From assembly GCA_052148155.1 (NCBI GenBank), contig JBKQIY010000017.1:1-64000 (forward strand): DNA of 64,000 nucleotides. Reading direction: 5' to 3'. This DNA is from JBBQER01 sp052148155. GTDB taxonomy: Bacteria; Actinomycetota; Acidimicrobiia; IMCC26256; PALSA-610. Each line of letters starts with the position of its first letter. Within the stretch, counting starts at the first letter, position 1. The notes below the pieces were generated by a model. That model was not told the origin of the DNA. It made no database searches and was given only the letters and a program-made list of their open reading frames with translations. The position numbers were made by a program, and so were the translations under genes. Shown here in pieces: positions 33,514 to 42,072 of this stretch.

Positions 33514-34533
33514 ATGGCATCGCTCAACGAGACTGCCCGCGCGATCGTGGCGCCCGGCAAAGGAATTCTCGCGGCCGACGAGAGCAGCGGCACGATCAAG
33601 AAGCGTTTCGACTCGATCGGCTGTGAGTCAACCGAGGATCGGCGACGCGCGTACCGCGAGATGCTCTTCACGACTGCCGGTGCGGCCGACTCGGTCAGCG
33701 GCGTGATCCTTTTCGACGAAACGATCCGTCAGCTGGGCTCCGACGGCCGTCCACTGGTGCGAGTGCTCGAAGACGCCGGAATCATTCCGGGCATCAAGGT
33801 AGACAAGGGCACCACCCCGCTCGCAAAGTCGCCGGAAGAGCTCGTCACCGACGGGCTCGACGGCCTACGCGCCCGGCTGGTCGAATACCGAGAGCTCGGT
33901 GCCCGCTTCGCGAAGTGGCGCGCGGTGATCGACATCGGCGAAGGCATGCCGTCGCAATACTGCATCGACGTGAACGCACATGCCCTCGCCCGATACGCCG
34001 CGTTGTGTCAGGAAGAAGGCATCGTGCCGATCGTCGAGCCCGAAGTGCTCATGGACGGCGACCATTCCATCGAGCGCTGCTCGACGGTCACGACCGCCAC
34101 GTTGCATACGGTGTTCACCTCGCTGATCGCGCAGCGGGTCGAGCTCGACGGGATGCTGCTCAAGCCCAACATGGTGATACCCGGCAAGCAGCACACTTCG
34201 GGCACATCGAAGCCATCCGAGGTCGCCGCCGCGACGATCGCCTGTTTCCGTGAAGTCGTCCCCGCAGCGGTTCCCGGGATCGTGTTCCTGTCCGGCGGCC
34301 AAGGCGACGAGGAAGCGACCGCCAACCTCGACGCGATCAACAAGATCGGCCCCCACCCGTGGCAGCTGTCCTTCTCGTACGGGCGGGCCCTGCAAGCTGC
34401 AGCGCTGAACGCCTGGAAAGGTGAAGACGCAAATGGGGCCGCCGGCCAAAAGGCCTTCTTGCACCGTGCGCGCATGAACAGTCTTGCCGCGCTCGGCACT
34501 TGGACACCGAACGCCGAAAAAGCCGCCTCGTAG
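33514..34533 (+). CDS. fba: Fructose-bisphosphate aldolase class I
   Basis: The 339-residue class I aldolase uses a Lys Schiff base rather than zinc to interconvert fructose-1,6-bisphosphate and triose phosphates. APGKGILAADESSGTIKKRF is near the N-terminus, and the Schiff-base Lys (about K217) is in GMLLKPNMVIPGKQ. FLSGGQGDEEATANLDAIN and SFSYGRALQ are also conserved. GGAGGG lies 9 nt before the ATG at 33514. It is a eukaryote-like class I form, known from some bacteria. Confidence 0.95.
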   Translation: MASLNETARAIVAPGKGILAADESSGTIKKRFDSIGCESTEDRRRAYREMLFTTAGAADSVSGVILFDETIRQLGSDGRPLVRVLEDAGIIPGIKVDKGTTPLAKSPEELVTDGLDGLRARLVEYRELGARFAKWRAVIDIGEGMPSQYCIDVNAHALARYAALCQEEGIVPIVEPEVLMDGDHSIERCSTVTTATLHTVFTSLIAQRVELDGMLLKPNMVIPGKQHTSGTSKPSEVAAATIACFREVVPAAVPGIVFLSGGQGDEEATANLDAINKIGPHPWQLSFSYGRALQAAALNAWKGEDANGAAGQKAFLHRARMNSLAALGTWTPNAEKAAS

Positions 34534-34661
34534 CGTCTCGGCTCGGGCGGGCGACAGCTTGGCGTCGCCGCCCGCCGACCGGCCCGGATCGCTTGAGTCC
34601 GCCGCCGGTTTCGTCGAACGCGGCGGCGATCCCACCAGCCGGGCGTCGGGACTGGCGACGC

Positions 34662-34690
34662 CTGACACGCGTGTAATTCGCACCGATACC
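34662..34690 (+). promoter_or_regulatory. Promoter of pcrA, probably giving a leaderless mRNA
   Basis: CTGACA at 34662-34667 and GATACC at 34685-34690 are spaced by 17 nt. The ATG at 34700 lies 9 nt after the -10, so transcription should start within a few bases of it. No Shine-Dalgarno sequence is present. Confidence 0.5.
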
Positions 34691-34699
34691 ATGCCGGTC

Positions 34700-37600
34700 A
34701 TGGCTGATGTGCCGCTCAGGGAGGACTTGGGCGGGACTGACCGGGCCGCCGACGGGCCGCCCCGCTCCCGCCGGGAGCTCGACCTGTCCGGTCTCAACCC
34801 GGCGCAGTACGAGGCCGTCACGATGCCTCCCGGGCCGGTCCTGGTGGTCGCCGGAGCGGGCTCGGGCAAAACCCGCGTCTTGACGCACCGGCTGGCGTAC
34901 CTCATCGGCGAGCTCGGCGTGTCGCCGTTCGAGATCCTGGCGATCACGTTTACCAACAAGGCCGCAGGTGAGATGCGAGAGCGGGTCGCGGAACTGGTCG
35001 GCCCCGTCGCGAAACGCATGTGGGTCTCGACATTCCACTCCGCGTGCTCGCGCATCCTGCGGCGAGAAGCCACGCTGCTCGGGTACCGGTCGAGCTTCAC
35101 GATCTACGACCAGGCCGACGCCCAGCGTCTCACCGACTGGATCCGGCGCGACCAGAACCTCGACCCGAAGCGATTCCCGGCCCGCCAAATCCACGCGCAG
35201 ATCAGCGCGCTCAAAAACGAGCTCGTCTTGCCCGCCGACTACGCGCAGCTCGCGGTCGGTCCCGCCGAACGCAGACTCTCCGACATCTACACCGAGTACC
35301 AACGTCGGCTGCAAGAAGCGTCGGCCGTCGACTTCGACGACCTGCTCGTGCTCGTGGTGCGCCTGTTCCGCGAATACCCCGAGGTACTCGAGCGCTACCG
35401 TCTTCGCTTCCAACATGTGCTGGTCGACGAGTTCCAGGACACGAACGCCGCCCAGTGGGAGCTCGTCCGTCTGCTGAGCTCGGCCCATCGCAGCGTGATG
35501 GTCGTCGGCGACCTCGATCAGTGCCTCGTCGCCGGCACACAGGTCACGATGGCCGACCACACCACGAAGCCGATCGAAGAAGTGAGCGTCGGCGACAACG
35601 TGCTGTCGTGTTACGGCTCCCGCGATTTCGCGGGCGCCCCGGTACGAGGCGTGCACCGGTCACGAACATTCGCCGGCGTGTCGATCCGCTGCGCGAGCGG
35701 CCGCCATCTCGTCAGCACACCCGAACATGTGCATTTCGCGGGCTACCTTGACGATCGGCCTCCTGGGCTGCACATGACCTACCTGATGTGGAGGCAAGGA
35801 GTCGGCTTCTGTGTCGGCACCGCGCTTGGTGGCCACGACGACGCGTGGGTAGTCGGAACCCATACGACCGAGACCGGCGCGCGTCGGTGCGAGGCCGCGC
35901 TCGCGCGGCGTTACAACCTGCCGACGAACTTTGAACACCGCGACACCGACAAGGCCGGATACGCGCTGCTGGCCGACGAAAATCTGAGCTTCGACTATCC
36001 GCACCACGGGCCGAGCGGACGCACCGACACGACGTCGAGCCAGCCTCGGCGACTATCGGTCGTGCTGTGCGAACACCGTCGAGGCGCGCAACCACTGCAC
36101 CGCATCTCGCTGTCCGGCGGCGACGACGACGAACGCCGGGCCCTCGAACGCATCGGGCTCGACGTGCGGCCGGAACACAACGGTTCGCACAGCTGGCGAT
36201 ACGAAACCGAGACCGCAGATATGGCGGTGATCGCGACCACGGTCGAGCGCATCCGCGGCGTCCTCGACGTGCGCGTCCGGCCCAGCGCACGACTTGGACC
36301 GAAACGCGCCGAGGTCAGCGGAGATTCGTTGCCGTTCATGCCGGCGTCGTCGATCCGAGCCGGGATGGTCATGGTCGACGAGCGCGGCGAGTTCGACGTC
36401 GTCGCCGACGTCAACTGGGTGAAGATCGACGAGCCGGTCTATGACCTCGACGTCGATTGCACCCACAACTTCGTCGCGAACGGCCTCGTCACGCACAATT
36501 CGATCTACAAATTTCGGGGGGCCGACTTTCGCAATCTGTTGAAGTTCGAAGAGCAGTTCCCCGAGGCGGTCACCGTTGTGCTCGACCAGAACTACCGGTC
36601 GAGCCAGCGCATCCTGGAAGCGGCAAACGCAGTGATCGAGAACAACGTCTCGCACCGGCCCAAGCATCTGTGGACCGACAAAGGTCAAGGCGAGCCGATC
36701 GTCCGCTACCAAGGCGCCGACGAGCACGACGAGGCCGCCTTCGTCGTCGGCGAAATCCATCGCCTCATCGACGGTGCCGACCATCGTTACGGCGACGTCG
36801 CCGTCTTCTACCGCACGAACGCGCAGAGCCGTGTGCTGGAAGAGTCGCTCGTTCGTTCCGGCGTGCCGTACCGCGTGTTCGGCGGCGTGAAATTTTATGA
36901 CCGGCGCGAGATCAAGGATGCGCTTGCCTACCTGCGCGCCCTCGTGAACCCCGACGACGAGGTGTCATGGAAACGAATCGTGAACACGCCCCGCCGGGGC
37001 GTGGGTGACACGTCGGTCGCGAAGGTCGACTCGTACGCGAGCGGCGCCGGCATCCCGTTCCCGGCCGCGATCGAGCACGCAGCCGAGGCGGGCGTGACCG
37101 GCCGGGCGTTGGGAGGGTTGCGTGACCTCCTCGAGCTGATGGCCGAGGCGGGCGAAGCAGCCAAGGGTGGGGTGTCCGCCGCGCTCGAGGCCGTATTGAC
37201 CCGCAGCGGCTATCTCGCCGAGCTCGAGTCGGAGCGTTCCATCGAGTCGCAAGGACGTCTCGAGAACCTGCAGGAACTGGTCGGTTCGACCCGCGACTTC
37301 GACGAGCAGGTCGACCGCGGTGATGTGAGCGGGCTCGTCGCGATCGGCGGTGTCGGTGTCGGTGCCTCCAACGACGAGGCCTCCCCCAAGCTGGAGGGAC
37401 TCGCGCGCGTGCAGGCGTTTCTCGAAGCGATCTCGCTCGTCACCGACCTCGACGAGAACGATCCGGAGCAGAGCTCGGTCACGTTGATGACGTTGCACTC
37501 GGCCAAAGGACTCGAGTATCCGGTCGTGTTCCTGATCGGCTTGGAGGACGGGGTCTTCCCGCACGTACGCAGCCTCGGCGATCCCGACGAGCTCGAGGAG

Positions 37601-38053
37601 GAGCGACGGCTCTGCTACGTGGGTATCACCCGTGCCGAACAGCGCCTGTACCTCTGCCACGCCTGGAGTCGCATGATGTTCGGCTCGACCGACTACCGGC
37701 CGCCGAGCCGCTTCCTCGACGAGATTCCCGCCGAACTGATGATGGTCGTCGGCGACGAGGAGCGACGCGGCAAAGGGCTCGGACGGCATCGTGACGCGGT
37801 CGTGGCGGCCGCGATCCGACGCCAAAGTTCCCCCGTCGGCGGCGGCCAACCGGTGGCGGGATCGCCGACCGGCGCGCGCGGCGCGGATCAGATCGGGCTC
37901 CACGTCGGCGACGACGTGACGCACGAGCGCTTCGGTGAAGGCGTGATCCTCGACATCGAAGGCAGCGGTGACAAAGCGGAGGCGATCGTACGGTTCCGGG
38001 ACGTGGGGGAGAAGCGCCTCCTGCTCGTCTGGGCGCCCCTCACACGCGTCTGA
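34700..38053 (+). CDS. pcrA: ATP-dependent DNA helicase PcrA/UvrD with intein
   Basis: A superfamily 1A 3'-5' helicase for DNA repair and conflict resolution. Motif I is VVAGAGSGKTRVLTHR (about residues 48-63), motif Ia AITFTNKAAGEM, motif II VDEFQDTNAAQWE, motif III VVGDLDQ/SIYKFRGAD, motif IV region VLDQNYRSSQRI and motif V/VI TLMTLHSAKGLEYPVVFL, YVGITRAEQRLYL. The C-terminal Tudor-like domain (GDDVTHERFGEGVI) is PcrA-like. An intein fills residues 275-600, so the precursor is 1117 and the spliced enzyme 791 residues. ATG 34700 is chosen from the promoter spacing; ATG 34691 and a longer unlikely frame also exist. Confidence 0.93.
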   Translation: MADVPLREDLGGTDRAADGPPRSRRELDLSGLNPAQYEAVTMPPGPVLVVAGAGSGKTRVLTHRLAYLIGELGVSPFEILAITFTNKAAGEMRERVAELVGPVAKRMWVSTFHSACSRILRREATLLGYRSSFTIYDQADAQRLTDWIRRDQNLDPKRFPARQIHAQISALKNELVLPADYAQLAVGPAERRLSDIYTEYQRRLQEASAVDFDDLLVLVVRLFREYPEVLERYRLRFQHVLVDEFQDTNAAQWELVRLLSSAHRSVMVVGDLDQCLVAGTQVTMADHTTKPIEEVSVGDNVLSCYGSRDFAGAPVRGVHRSRTFAGVSIRCASGRHLVSTPEHVHFAGYLDDRPPGLHMTYLMWRQGVGFCVGTALGGHDDAWVVGTHTTETGARRCEAALARRYNLPTNFEHRDTDKAGYALLADENLSFDYPHHGPSGRTDTTSSQPRRLSVVLCEHRRGAQPLHRISLSGGDDDERRALERIGLDVRPEHNGSHSWRYETETADMAVIATTVERIRGVLDVRVRPSARLGPKRAEVSGDSLPFMPASSIRAGMVMVDERGEFDVVADVNWVKIDEPVYDLDVDCTHNFVANGLVTHNSIYKFRGADFRNLLKFEEQFPEAVTVVLDQNYRSSQRILEAANAVIENNVSHRPKHLWTDKGQGEPIVRYQGADEHDEAAFVVGEIHRLIDGADHRYGDVAVFYRTNAQSRVLEESLVRSGVPYRVFGGVKFYDRREIKDALAYLRALVNPDDEVSWKRIVNTPRRGVGDTSVAKVDSYASGAGIPFPAAIEHAAEAGVTGRALGGLRDLLELMAEAGEAAKGGVSAALEAVLTRSGYLAELESERSIESQGRLENLQELVGSTRDFDEQVDRGDVSGLVAIGGVGVGASNDEASPKLEGLARVQAFLEAISLVTDLDENDPEQSSVTLMTLHSAKGLEYPVVFLIGLEDGVFPHVRSLGDPDELEEERRLCYVGITRAEQRLYLCHAWSRMMFGSTDYRPPSRFLDEIPAELMMVVGDEERRGKGLGRHRDAVVAAAIRRQSSPVGGGQPVAGSPTGARGADQIGLHVGDDVTHERFGEGVILDIEGSGDKAEAIVRFRDVGEKRLLLVWAPLTRV
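35522..36499 (+). mobile_element. Intein in pcrA (326 residues, insertion at motif III)
   Basis: The insert starts at Cys (CLVAGTQVTMADHTTKPIEE, splicing block A), has block B (HLVSTPEHVHFAGY, with the T-x-x-H pattern), block F (PVYDLDVDCTHNFVANG) and block G (LVTHN followed by extein Ser+1). All catalytic splicing residues are present: C1, block B Thr/His, penultimate His, terminal Asn, Ser+1. Between blocks B and F lie about 210 residues without a LAGLIDADG or HNH motif; part (YLMWRQGVGFCVG ... WVVGTHTTETGARRCEAALARRY) faintly recalls a GIY-YIG fold. Codon usage matches the host, so it is not a recent arrival. Confidence 0.95.
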
Positions 38054-38055
38054 TG

Positions 38056-38499
38056 TCAGGTCGCGGCGTTCGTCGTCGAACTGGAAGACGGTGTCGTCAG
38101 GTTGACGATCACCGCGTCTTCGCTGTGCACGGTCTGAATGCTCAGCGGATACTGCGCGAGGCTGGTCGCCGGGACCGTCCGACCGCCGCAGCTCCAATGA
38201 TTGGGTTTGATCAAGAGCGTGCAGCCCGACGGTTGCACCGCCTTGTAGGCGACGATGTCGCTGTTGTTGAGTGCGAGCCAGAAGCCGCAGGCGGCGCCGC
38301 CGGTCACGAAGTAGGGCCCCTGAGTGAGGTTGTTGCGAACATCGGTCGCTAAGCCGATGTCGAGCTGGCCGCACTGGACACCGTTCGCGCCGCGTGTCGT
38401 GACGATCGCCGCGCCCGCGATGAAGCCGCCGAGCAGGAGTACGGCGACGGTCGCACCCACCAGCACCTTGATGTCACCCTTGCGGCGTTCGGACGGCAC
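38056..38499 (-). CDS. Membrane-anchored protein with Rieske-like fold lacking cluster ligands
   Basis: The 147-residue protein has one N-terminal membrane segment (about 11-33, VLVGATVAVLLLGGFIAGAA) and an extracytoplasmic domain. The string CGFWLALNNSDIVAYKAV, GCTLLIKPNHWSCGGRT and AQYPLSIQTVHSEDAVIVNL follows the layout of a Rieske domain, but the CxH...CxxH cluster ligands are absent. That fold call is inference; it may simply be an unrelated beta domain. Four Cys could form disulfides. It converges on pcrA with 2 bp between. Confidence 0.7.
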   Translation of the reverse strand: MPSERRKGDIKVLVGATVAVLLLGGFIAGAAIVTTRGANGVQCGQLDIGLATDVRNNLTQGPYFVTGGAACGFWLALNNSDIVAYKAVQPSGCTLLIKPNHWSCGGRTVPATSLAQYPLSIQTVHSEDAVIVNLTTPSSSSTTNAAT

Positions 38500-38610
38500 C
38501 TCGGGTCCTTTGGCCGGTTCGACCAGCCCTCGCTATCGTGACGCGCCCGTCAGTCGAACAGTCGGCGAGCAGCACGACGGCCGCGACCGGCCTACGACGG
38601 GAGGAGCGGA

Positions 38611-39024
38611 ATGTTGCGACGCTACCGCGTCGTGATCGCCAAGCCCGGCTTGGATGGACACGACCGCGGCGCCAAGGTGATCGCCCGGGCGTTGCGCGAC
38701 GCGGGCTTCGAGGTCGTCTACACCGGCTTGTTCCAGACCCCCGGTCAGGTCGCCGAAGCCGCACTCCAAGAGGACGCCGATGCCGTTGGTCTGAGTCTGC
38801 TCTCAGGCGCCCATATGACGCTCATCCCGAAAGTGATCGACGAGCTGCGCACCCGCGGGCTCCAGCCGCTCGTGTTCGCTGGTGGCATCATGTCCGGCCC
38901 TGACATCGACCAGCTCAAAGCCGACGGCGTCGCCGAGGTGTTCACGCCGGGATCGCCGCTGTCGGTGATCACCGGCTGGCTTGAAGATGCTCTCGATCGG
39001 CGCGCGCCCGAACCGGCCCCGTAG
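38611..39024 (+). CDS. Cobalamin-binding subunit, methylmalonyl-CoA-mutase type
   Basis: This 137-residue protein is a stand-alone B12-binding domain. The signature AKPGLDGHDRGAKVIARAL supplies the lower axial His in DGHDRG; LSLLSGAHMTLIP and VFAGGIMSGPDI line the nucleotide pocket. It matches the C-terminal domain or small subunit of methylmalonyl-CoA mutase. GGGAGGAG precedes the ATG. The catalytic subunit is not in the window. Succinyl-CoA, the product of such a mutase, is the substrate of the sucCD pair just downstream. Confidence 0.92.
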   Translation: MLRRYRVVIAKPGLDGHDRGAKVIARALRDAGFEVVYTGLFQTPGQVAEAALQEDADAVGLSLLSGAHMTLIPKVIDELRTRGLQPLVFAGGIMSGPDIDQLKADGVAEVFTPGSPLSVITGWLEDALDRRAPEPAP

Positions 39025-39057
39025 GTTCTGCCCAGCATCCGTCCGAAGGGATACGCA

Positions 39058-40203
39058 GTGGATCTGTTCGAATATCAGGGCAAGCAGCTGTTCGCCCGTT
39101 ACGGCATTCCCGTTTCGGACGGCGCCGTCGCCGACACCGTCGCCGAAGCGATTGCTGGCGCCGATCGGGTCGGGTATCCCGTCGTCGTCAAAGCGCAGGT
39201 GCAGGTCGGCGGCCGCGGCAAGGCCGGCGGAGTCAAGTTGGCCACCAACGCCGACGAGGTTCGCACCCACGCCGGCACCATCCTCGGCCTCGACATCAAA
39301 GGCCATGTCGTCAAGCGCGTCTGGGTCGAACACGCGTCCGACATCGCCGACGAGTACTACGCGTCGTTCACCCTTGACCGCGCGGCCAAGCAGTATCTCG
39401 GGATGCTGAGCGCGCAGGGCGGCGTCGAGATCGAACAAGTCGCGGTGGAAAGCCCCGACGCGTTGGCGCGCATCGAAGTCGACCCCGTCGACGGCCTGAG
39501 CGAGTCGCGCTGCCGGGCGTGGGTCGAGTCGGCGAAACTCAATCCGCTCGCGACCGACGGCGCGGTCGACATTCTCCTCAAGCTCTACGAAGCGTTCGTC
39601 GGCGCCGATGCCGACCTGGTAGAGATCAACCCGCTCATCCTCACGCCGGACGGGCGCGTCCACGCGCTTGACGCCAAGGTTTCGCTGGACGACAACGCAA
39701 GGTTCCGTCATCCCGAATGGGACGAGTTCACCGGCCTCGAAAAGCTCGACCCGCGCGAGCGGGAAGCGTCTGAGCGTGGCCTGCAATACGTTGGGCTCGA
39801 CGGCGACGTCGGGCTGATCGCGAACGGTGCCGGCCTCGCGATGGCGACCTGCGACATCGTGCACGAGGTGGGCGGCAAGCCCGCGAACTTCCTCGATATC
39901 GGCGGAGGCGCGAGCGCACAAGTGATGGCCAACGCGCTCGAGGTGATCAACGACGACCCGTCAGTGAAGGCGATCTTCATCAACATTTTCGGCGGGATCA
40001 CGAAGGGCGAAGAAGTCGCGAACGGGATCGTGCAAGCGCTCGAACAGGTCGACATCGCGTCTCCGATCGTGATCCGGCTCGACGGGACGAATGCCGAACA
40101 AGGACGCGAGATCCTCAAGTCTCACGAGTCCGATCGACTCGTGAGCAAGCCGACGATGGTGGACGCGGCGCGCACAGCTGTGCAACTTGCCAAGGGAGCC
40201 TGA
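39058..40203 (+). CDS. sucC: Succinyl-CoA synthetase subunit beta
   Basis: SucC, 381 residues, forms the nucleotide-binding half of succinyl-CoA ligase. The ATP-grasp domain has MDLFEYQGKQLFARYGIPV and VVKAQVQVGGRGKAGGVK. The C-terminal ligase domain has VGLIANGAGLAMATCDIV and NIFGGITKGEEVANGIV. GTG at 39058 gives the standard N-terminus. The sucD ATG comes 4 nt after its stop. Confidence 0.97.
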   Translation: MDLFEYQGKQLFARYGIPVSDGAVADTVAEAIAGADRVGYPVVVKAQVQVGGRGKAGGVKLATNADEVRTHAGTILGLDIKGHVVKRVWVEHASDIADEYYASFTLDRAAKQYLGMLSAQGGVEIEQVAVESPDALARIEVDPVDGLSESRCRAWVESAKLNPLATDGAVDILLKLYEAFVGADADLVEINPLILTPDGRVHALDAKVSLDDNARFRHPEWDEFTGLEKLDPREREASERGLQYVGLDGDVGLIANGAGLAMATCDIVHEVGGKPANFLDIGGGASAQVMANALEVINDDPSVKAIFINIFGGITKGEEVANGIVQALEQVDIASPIVIRLDGTNAEQGREILKSHESDRLVSKPTMVDAARTAVQLAKGA

Positions 40204-40207
40204 CCGC

Positions 40208-41092
40208 ATGAGCATCCTCGTCAACGCCGACACGAAAGTGATCGTGCAAGGTCTCACCGGCGGCCAAGGCCGCTTCTACGGTCTGCGCAACCGCGCGTAC
40301 GGCACCAAGGTCGTCGCAGGTGTCAGCCCGAAAAAGGCCGGCACCGACATCGAAGGCATCCCGGTGTTCGCGTCCGTAAAAGAGGCCGTCACCGAGACCG
40401 GCGCGACCGCGACGATGGTCATCGTGCCCGCGCCCGCGGCGGCTGACGCGGTGATCGAAGCGGCGCAAGCGGGCGTCGCGCTGATCGTCGTGGTCACCGA
40501 AGGCGTCCCGATGCACGACGAAGCGAGCTTCTACAACCGCGTGAAACGTGACTTCCCGGGCTCGCGGGTCCTCGGCCCGAACTGTCCAGGTCTGTTGACG
40601 CCCGGCGAATGCAACATCGGCTTCATTCCGGCGGAAGTTGCGCGCGCCGGTGGACCGGTCGGCATCGTGAGTCGGTCCGGCACGCTCACGTATCAGGCGC
40701 TGAACGAACTCGCCGGTCTGGGTATCGGCGTGACGACCTGCGTCGGCATCGGCGGCGACCCCGTTCCCGGAACGAGCTTCATCGACTGTCTCGAGCTCTT
40801 CGAAGCCGATCCCGAAACCAAAGCCGTCATCATGTTCGGCGAGATCGGAGGCTCCGCCGAAGAAGAGGCCGCCGCGTTCATCAAAGCGCACATGTCCAAG
40901 CCGGTCGTCAGCTACGTCGCGGGCGTGACCGCACCGCCCGGAAAGAAGATGGGGCACGCGGGCGCGATCATTTCGGGTTCGAAAGGCACCGCCCAGGCCA
41001 AGATGGACGTGCTCGAAGACGCCGGCGTGCGCGTCGCGACGAACCCGACCGCGGCTGGCGAGCTGATGGCCGAGGTCGTCGCCGGGCTCTAA
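40208..41092 (+). CDS. sucD: Succinyl-CoA synthetase subunit alpha
   Basis: SucD, 294 residues, binds CoA and carries the phospho-His. SILVNADTKVIVQGLTGGQG is the N-terminal Rossmann part, VLGPNCPGLLTPGECNIGF and GRSGTLTYQ-like SRSGTLTYQAL are conserved, and the active-site His is in MGHAGAIISGSKGTAQAK. With sucC it makes ATP or GTP from succinyl-CoA in the TCA cycle. Confidence 0.97.
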   Translation: MSILVNADTKVIVQGLTGGQGRFYGLRNRAYGTKVVAGVSPKKAGTDIEGIPVFASVKEAVTETGATATMVIVPAPAAADAVIEAAQAGVALIVVVTEGVPMHDEASFYNRVKRDFPGSRVLGPNCPGLLTPGECNIGFIPAEVARAGGPVGIVSRSGTLTYQALNELAGLGIGVTTCVGIGGDPVPGTSFIDCLELFEADPETKAVIMFGEIGGSAEEEAAAFIKAHMSKPVVSYVAGVTAPPGKKMGHAGAIISGSKGTAQAKMDVLEDAGVRVATNPTAAGELMAEVVAGL

Positions 41093-41149
41093 CCGCCACG
41101 CGGCCGCGACTCCCGCAGATTCGTACCGCGCTGTCCGACGAGGCGACGT

Positions 41150-41207
41150 ATCCGCACCATGCGAATCCGCACCATGTGCGAATCGGCACCATGTGCGAAT
41201 CGGCATC
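41150..41207 (+). repeat. Tandem 17-bp repeat between sucD and a membrane-protein gene
   Basis: About 3.5 copies of ATCCGCACCATGTGCGA lie at 41150-41164 (two bases short), 41165-41181, 41182-41198 and 41199-41207 (partial). Copies differ by C/G at one place. Each full unit contains GCAC-CAT-GTGC, a short perfect hairpin. The array sits between two convergent genes. Confidence 0.8.
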
Positions 41208-41213
41208 TGGCCG

Positions 41214-41654
41214 CTACACGCGGTTCGCGCCGGCGCCCGTGACCCGCATGATCGCGCCGACCAGCAGCGCGAACCCGGCGAGCAGCATGAACCAGAAACC
41301 GAGACCGAAACTCAACGTGCCCTTCGATCGGACCAGGAAGGCGAGCATCGTGAGCGCGGCTTGAAAGCCCAACGCGAGGTGGATCTGATCCCAGCTCAGC
41401 CCGAGGACCTGATCGGGAACATGCATACCGTTCGCGAACGTCGTGATCCCGACTTGGGCCGCCATCACGACTCCGCAGACCACAGCGACCGTCGCGATGC
41501 CGAAGATGCCGAAGCCGTGGGCTCCACTCCACGCGTTGAAAGAAGCTGTTCCACCCAAGCCCGAGAAGGAATAGAAGCTGAGGAACGACCCGATCAGCAT
41601 CACGACGCCGGCCGCGAGGATCACGAGGTTCGCCGGTGCGAGCTTGAGGTTCAC
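41214..41654 (-). CDS. Small membrane protein, paralogue of the next gene
   Basis: The 146-residue product has four predicted membrane helices and no known catalytic motif. It starts at GTG 41654 (VNLKLAPANLVILAAGVVML), preceded by GAGGGAG; the longer open frame runs through the gene upstream. It aligns along its length with 41668-42072: VMLIGSF, NAW, GVVMAAQVGITTFAN against GAVMALEVGLTKFAN, QV-G-W-Q-HL, and FGFWFMLLAG against FGFWLEVLGG. The pair is separated by 13 bp. The function is unknown. Confidence 0.85.
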   Translation of the reverse strand: MNLKLAPANLVILAAGVVMLIGSFLSFYSFSGLGGTASFNAWSGAHGFGIFGIATVAVVCGVVMAAQVGITTFANGMHVPDQVLGLSWDQIHLALGFQAALTMLAFLVRSKGTLSFGLGFWFMLLAGFALLVGAIMRVTGAGANRV

Positions 41655-41667
41655 GGGAGGTTCTCCC

Positions 41668-42072
41668 TCAGCCGATCGCGCCGGTGTTGCGCTCGCGCTG
41701 CAGGGCCACGGCACCGGCCGCGATCGCGATGCCGCCCAGCACCTCGAGCCAGAAACCGAAGCCTTTGTTCGAAATGTCGGTGATGAGCCAGCCGACCGCC
41801 ATGAACCCGGCCAGGATTCCGACCACGAGATGCACTTGTTCCCAGGTGAACCCCGCAACCTGGGGGGGCAAGCTCACGTTGGCGAACTTGGTCAACCCGA
41901 CCTCGAGCGCCATGACCGCGCCGTACAGCGGCAGAAGGGTCGTCAGAGGAAACAGGTACTTGCCCCACGCGTTGGCACTTCCGGCGAAGTCGAAGAACGA
42001 GCCGATGAGCATCACGGCTCCTGCGATCAGGATCGTCAGCTCTGCCGGCGTCGGCGACTTGTTGCGGTCCAC
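41668..42072 (-). CDS. Small membrane protein, paralogue of the previous gene
   Basis: A 134-residue protein with four membrane helices. It begins with GTG at 42072 (MDRNKSPTPAELTILIAGAV) after GGGGAGGA. The conserved core shared with the neighbour is VMLIGSF ... NAWGKYLFPL ... VGLTKFANVSLPPQVAGFTW ... HLVVGILAG ... GFGFWLEVLGG. It is first in a two-gene unit, divergent from purN. No function can be assigned. Confidence 0.85.
   Translation of the reverse strand: MDRNKSPTPAELTILIAGAVMLIGSFFDFAGSANAWGKYLFPLTTLLPLYGAVMALEVGLTKFANVSLPPQVAGFTWEQVHLVVGILAGFMAVGWLITDISNKGFGFWLEVLGGIAIAAGAVALQRERNTGAIG

Noticed and set aside
35740..36300. LAGLIDADG homing endonuclease inside the pcrA intein
   Set aside because: No LAGLIDADG-like decapeptide pair or HNH triad could be found between splicing blocks B and F.
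36965..38374. 469-codon minus-strand frame under pcrA
   Set aside because: Antisense shadow of the helicase C-terminal half.
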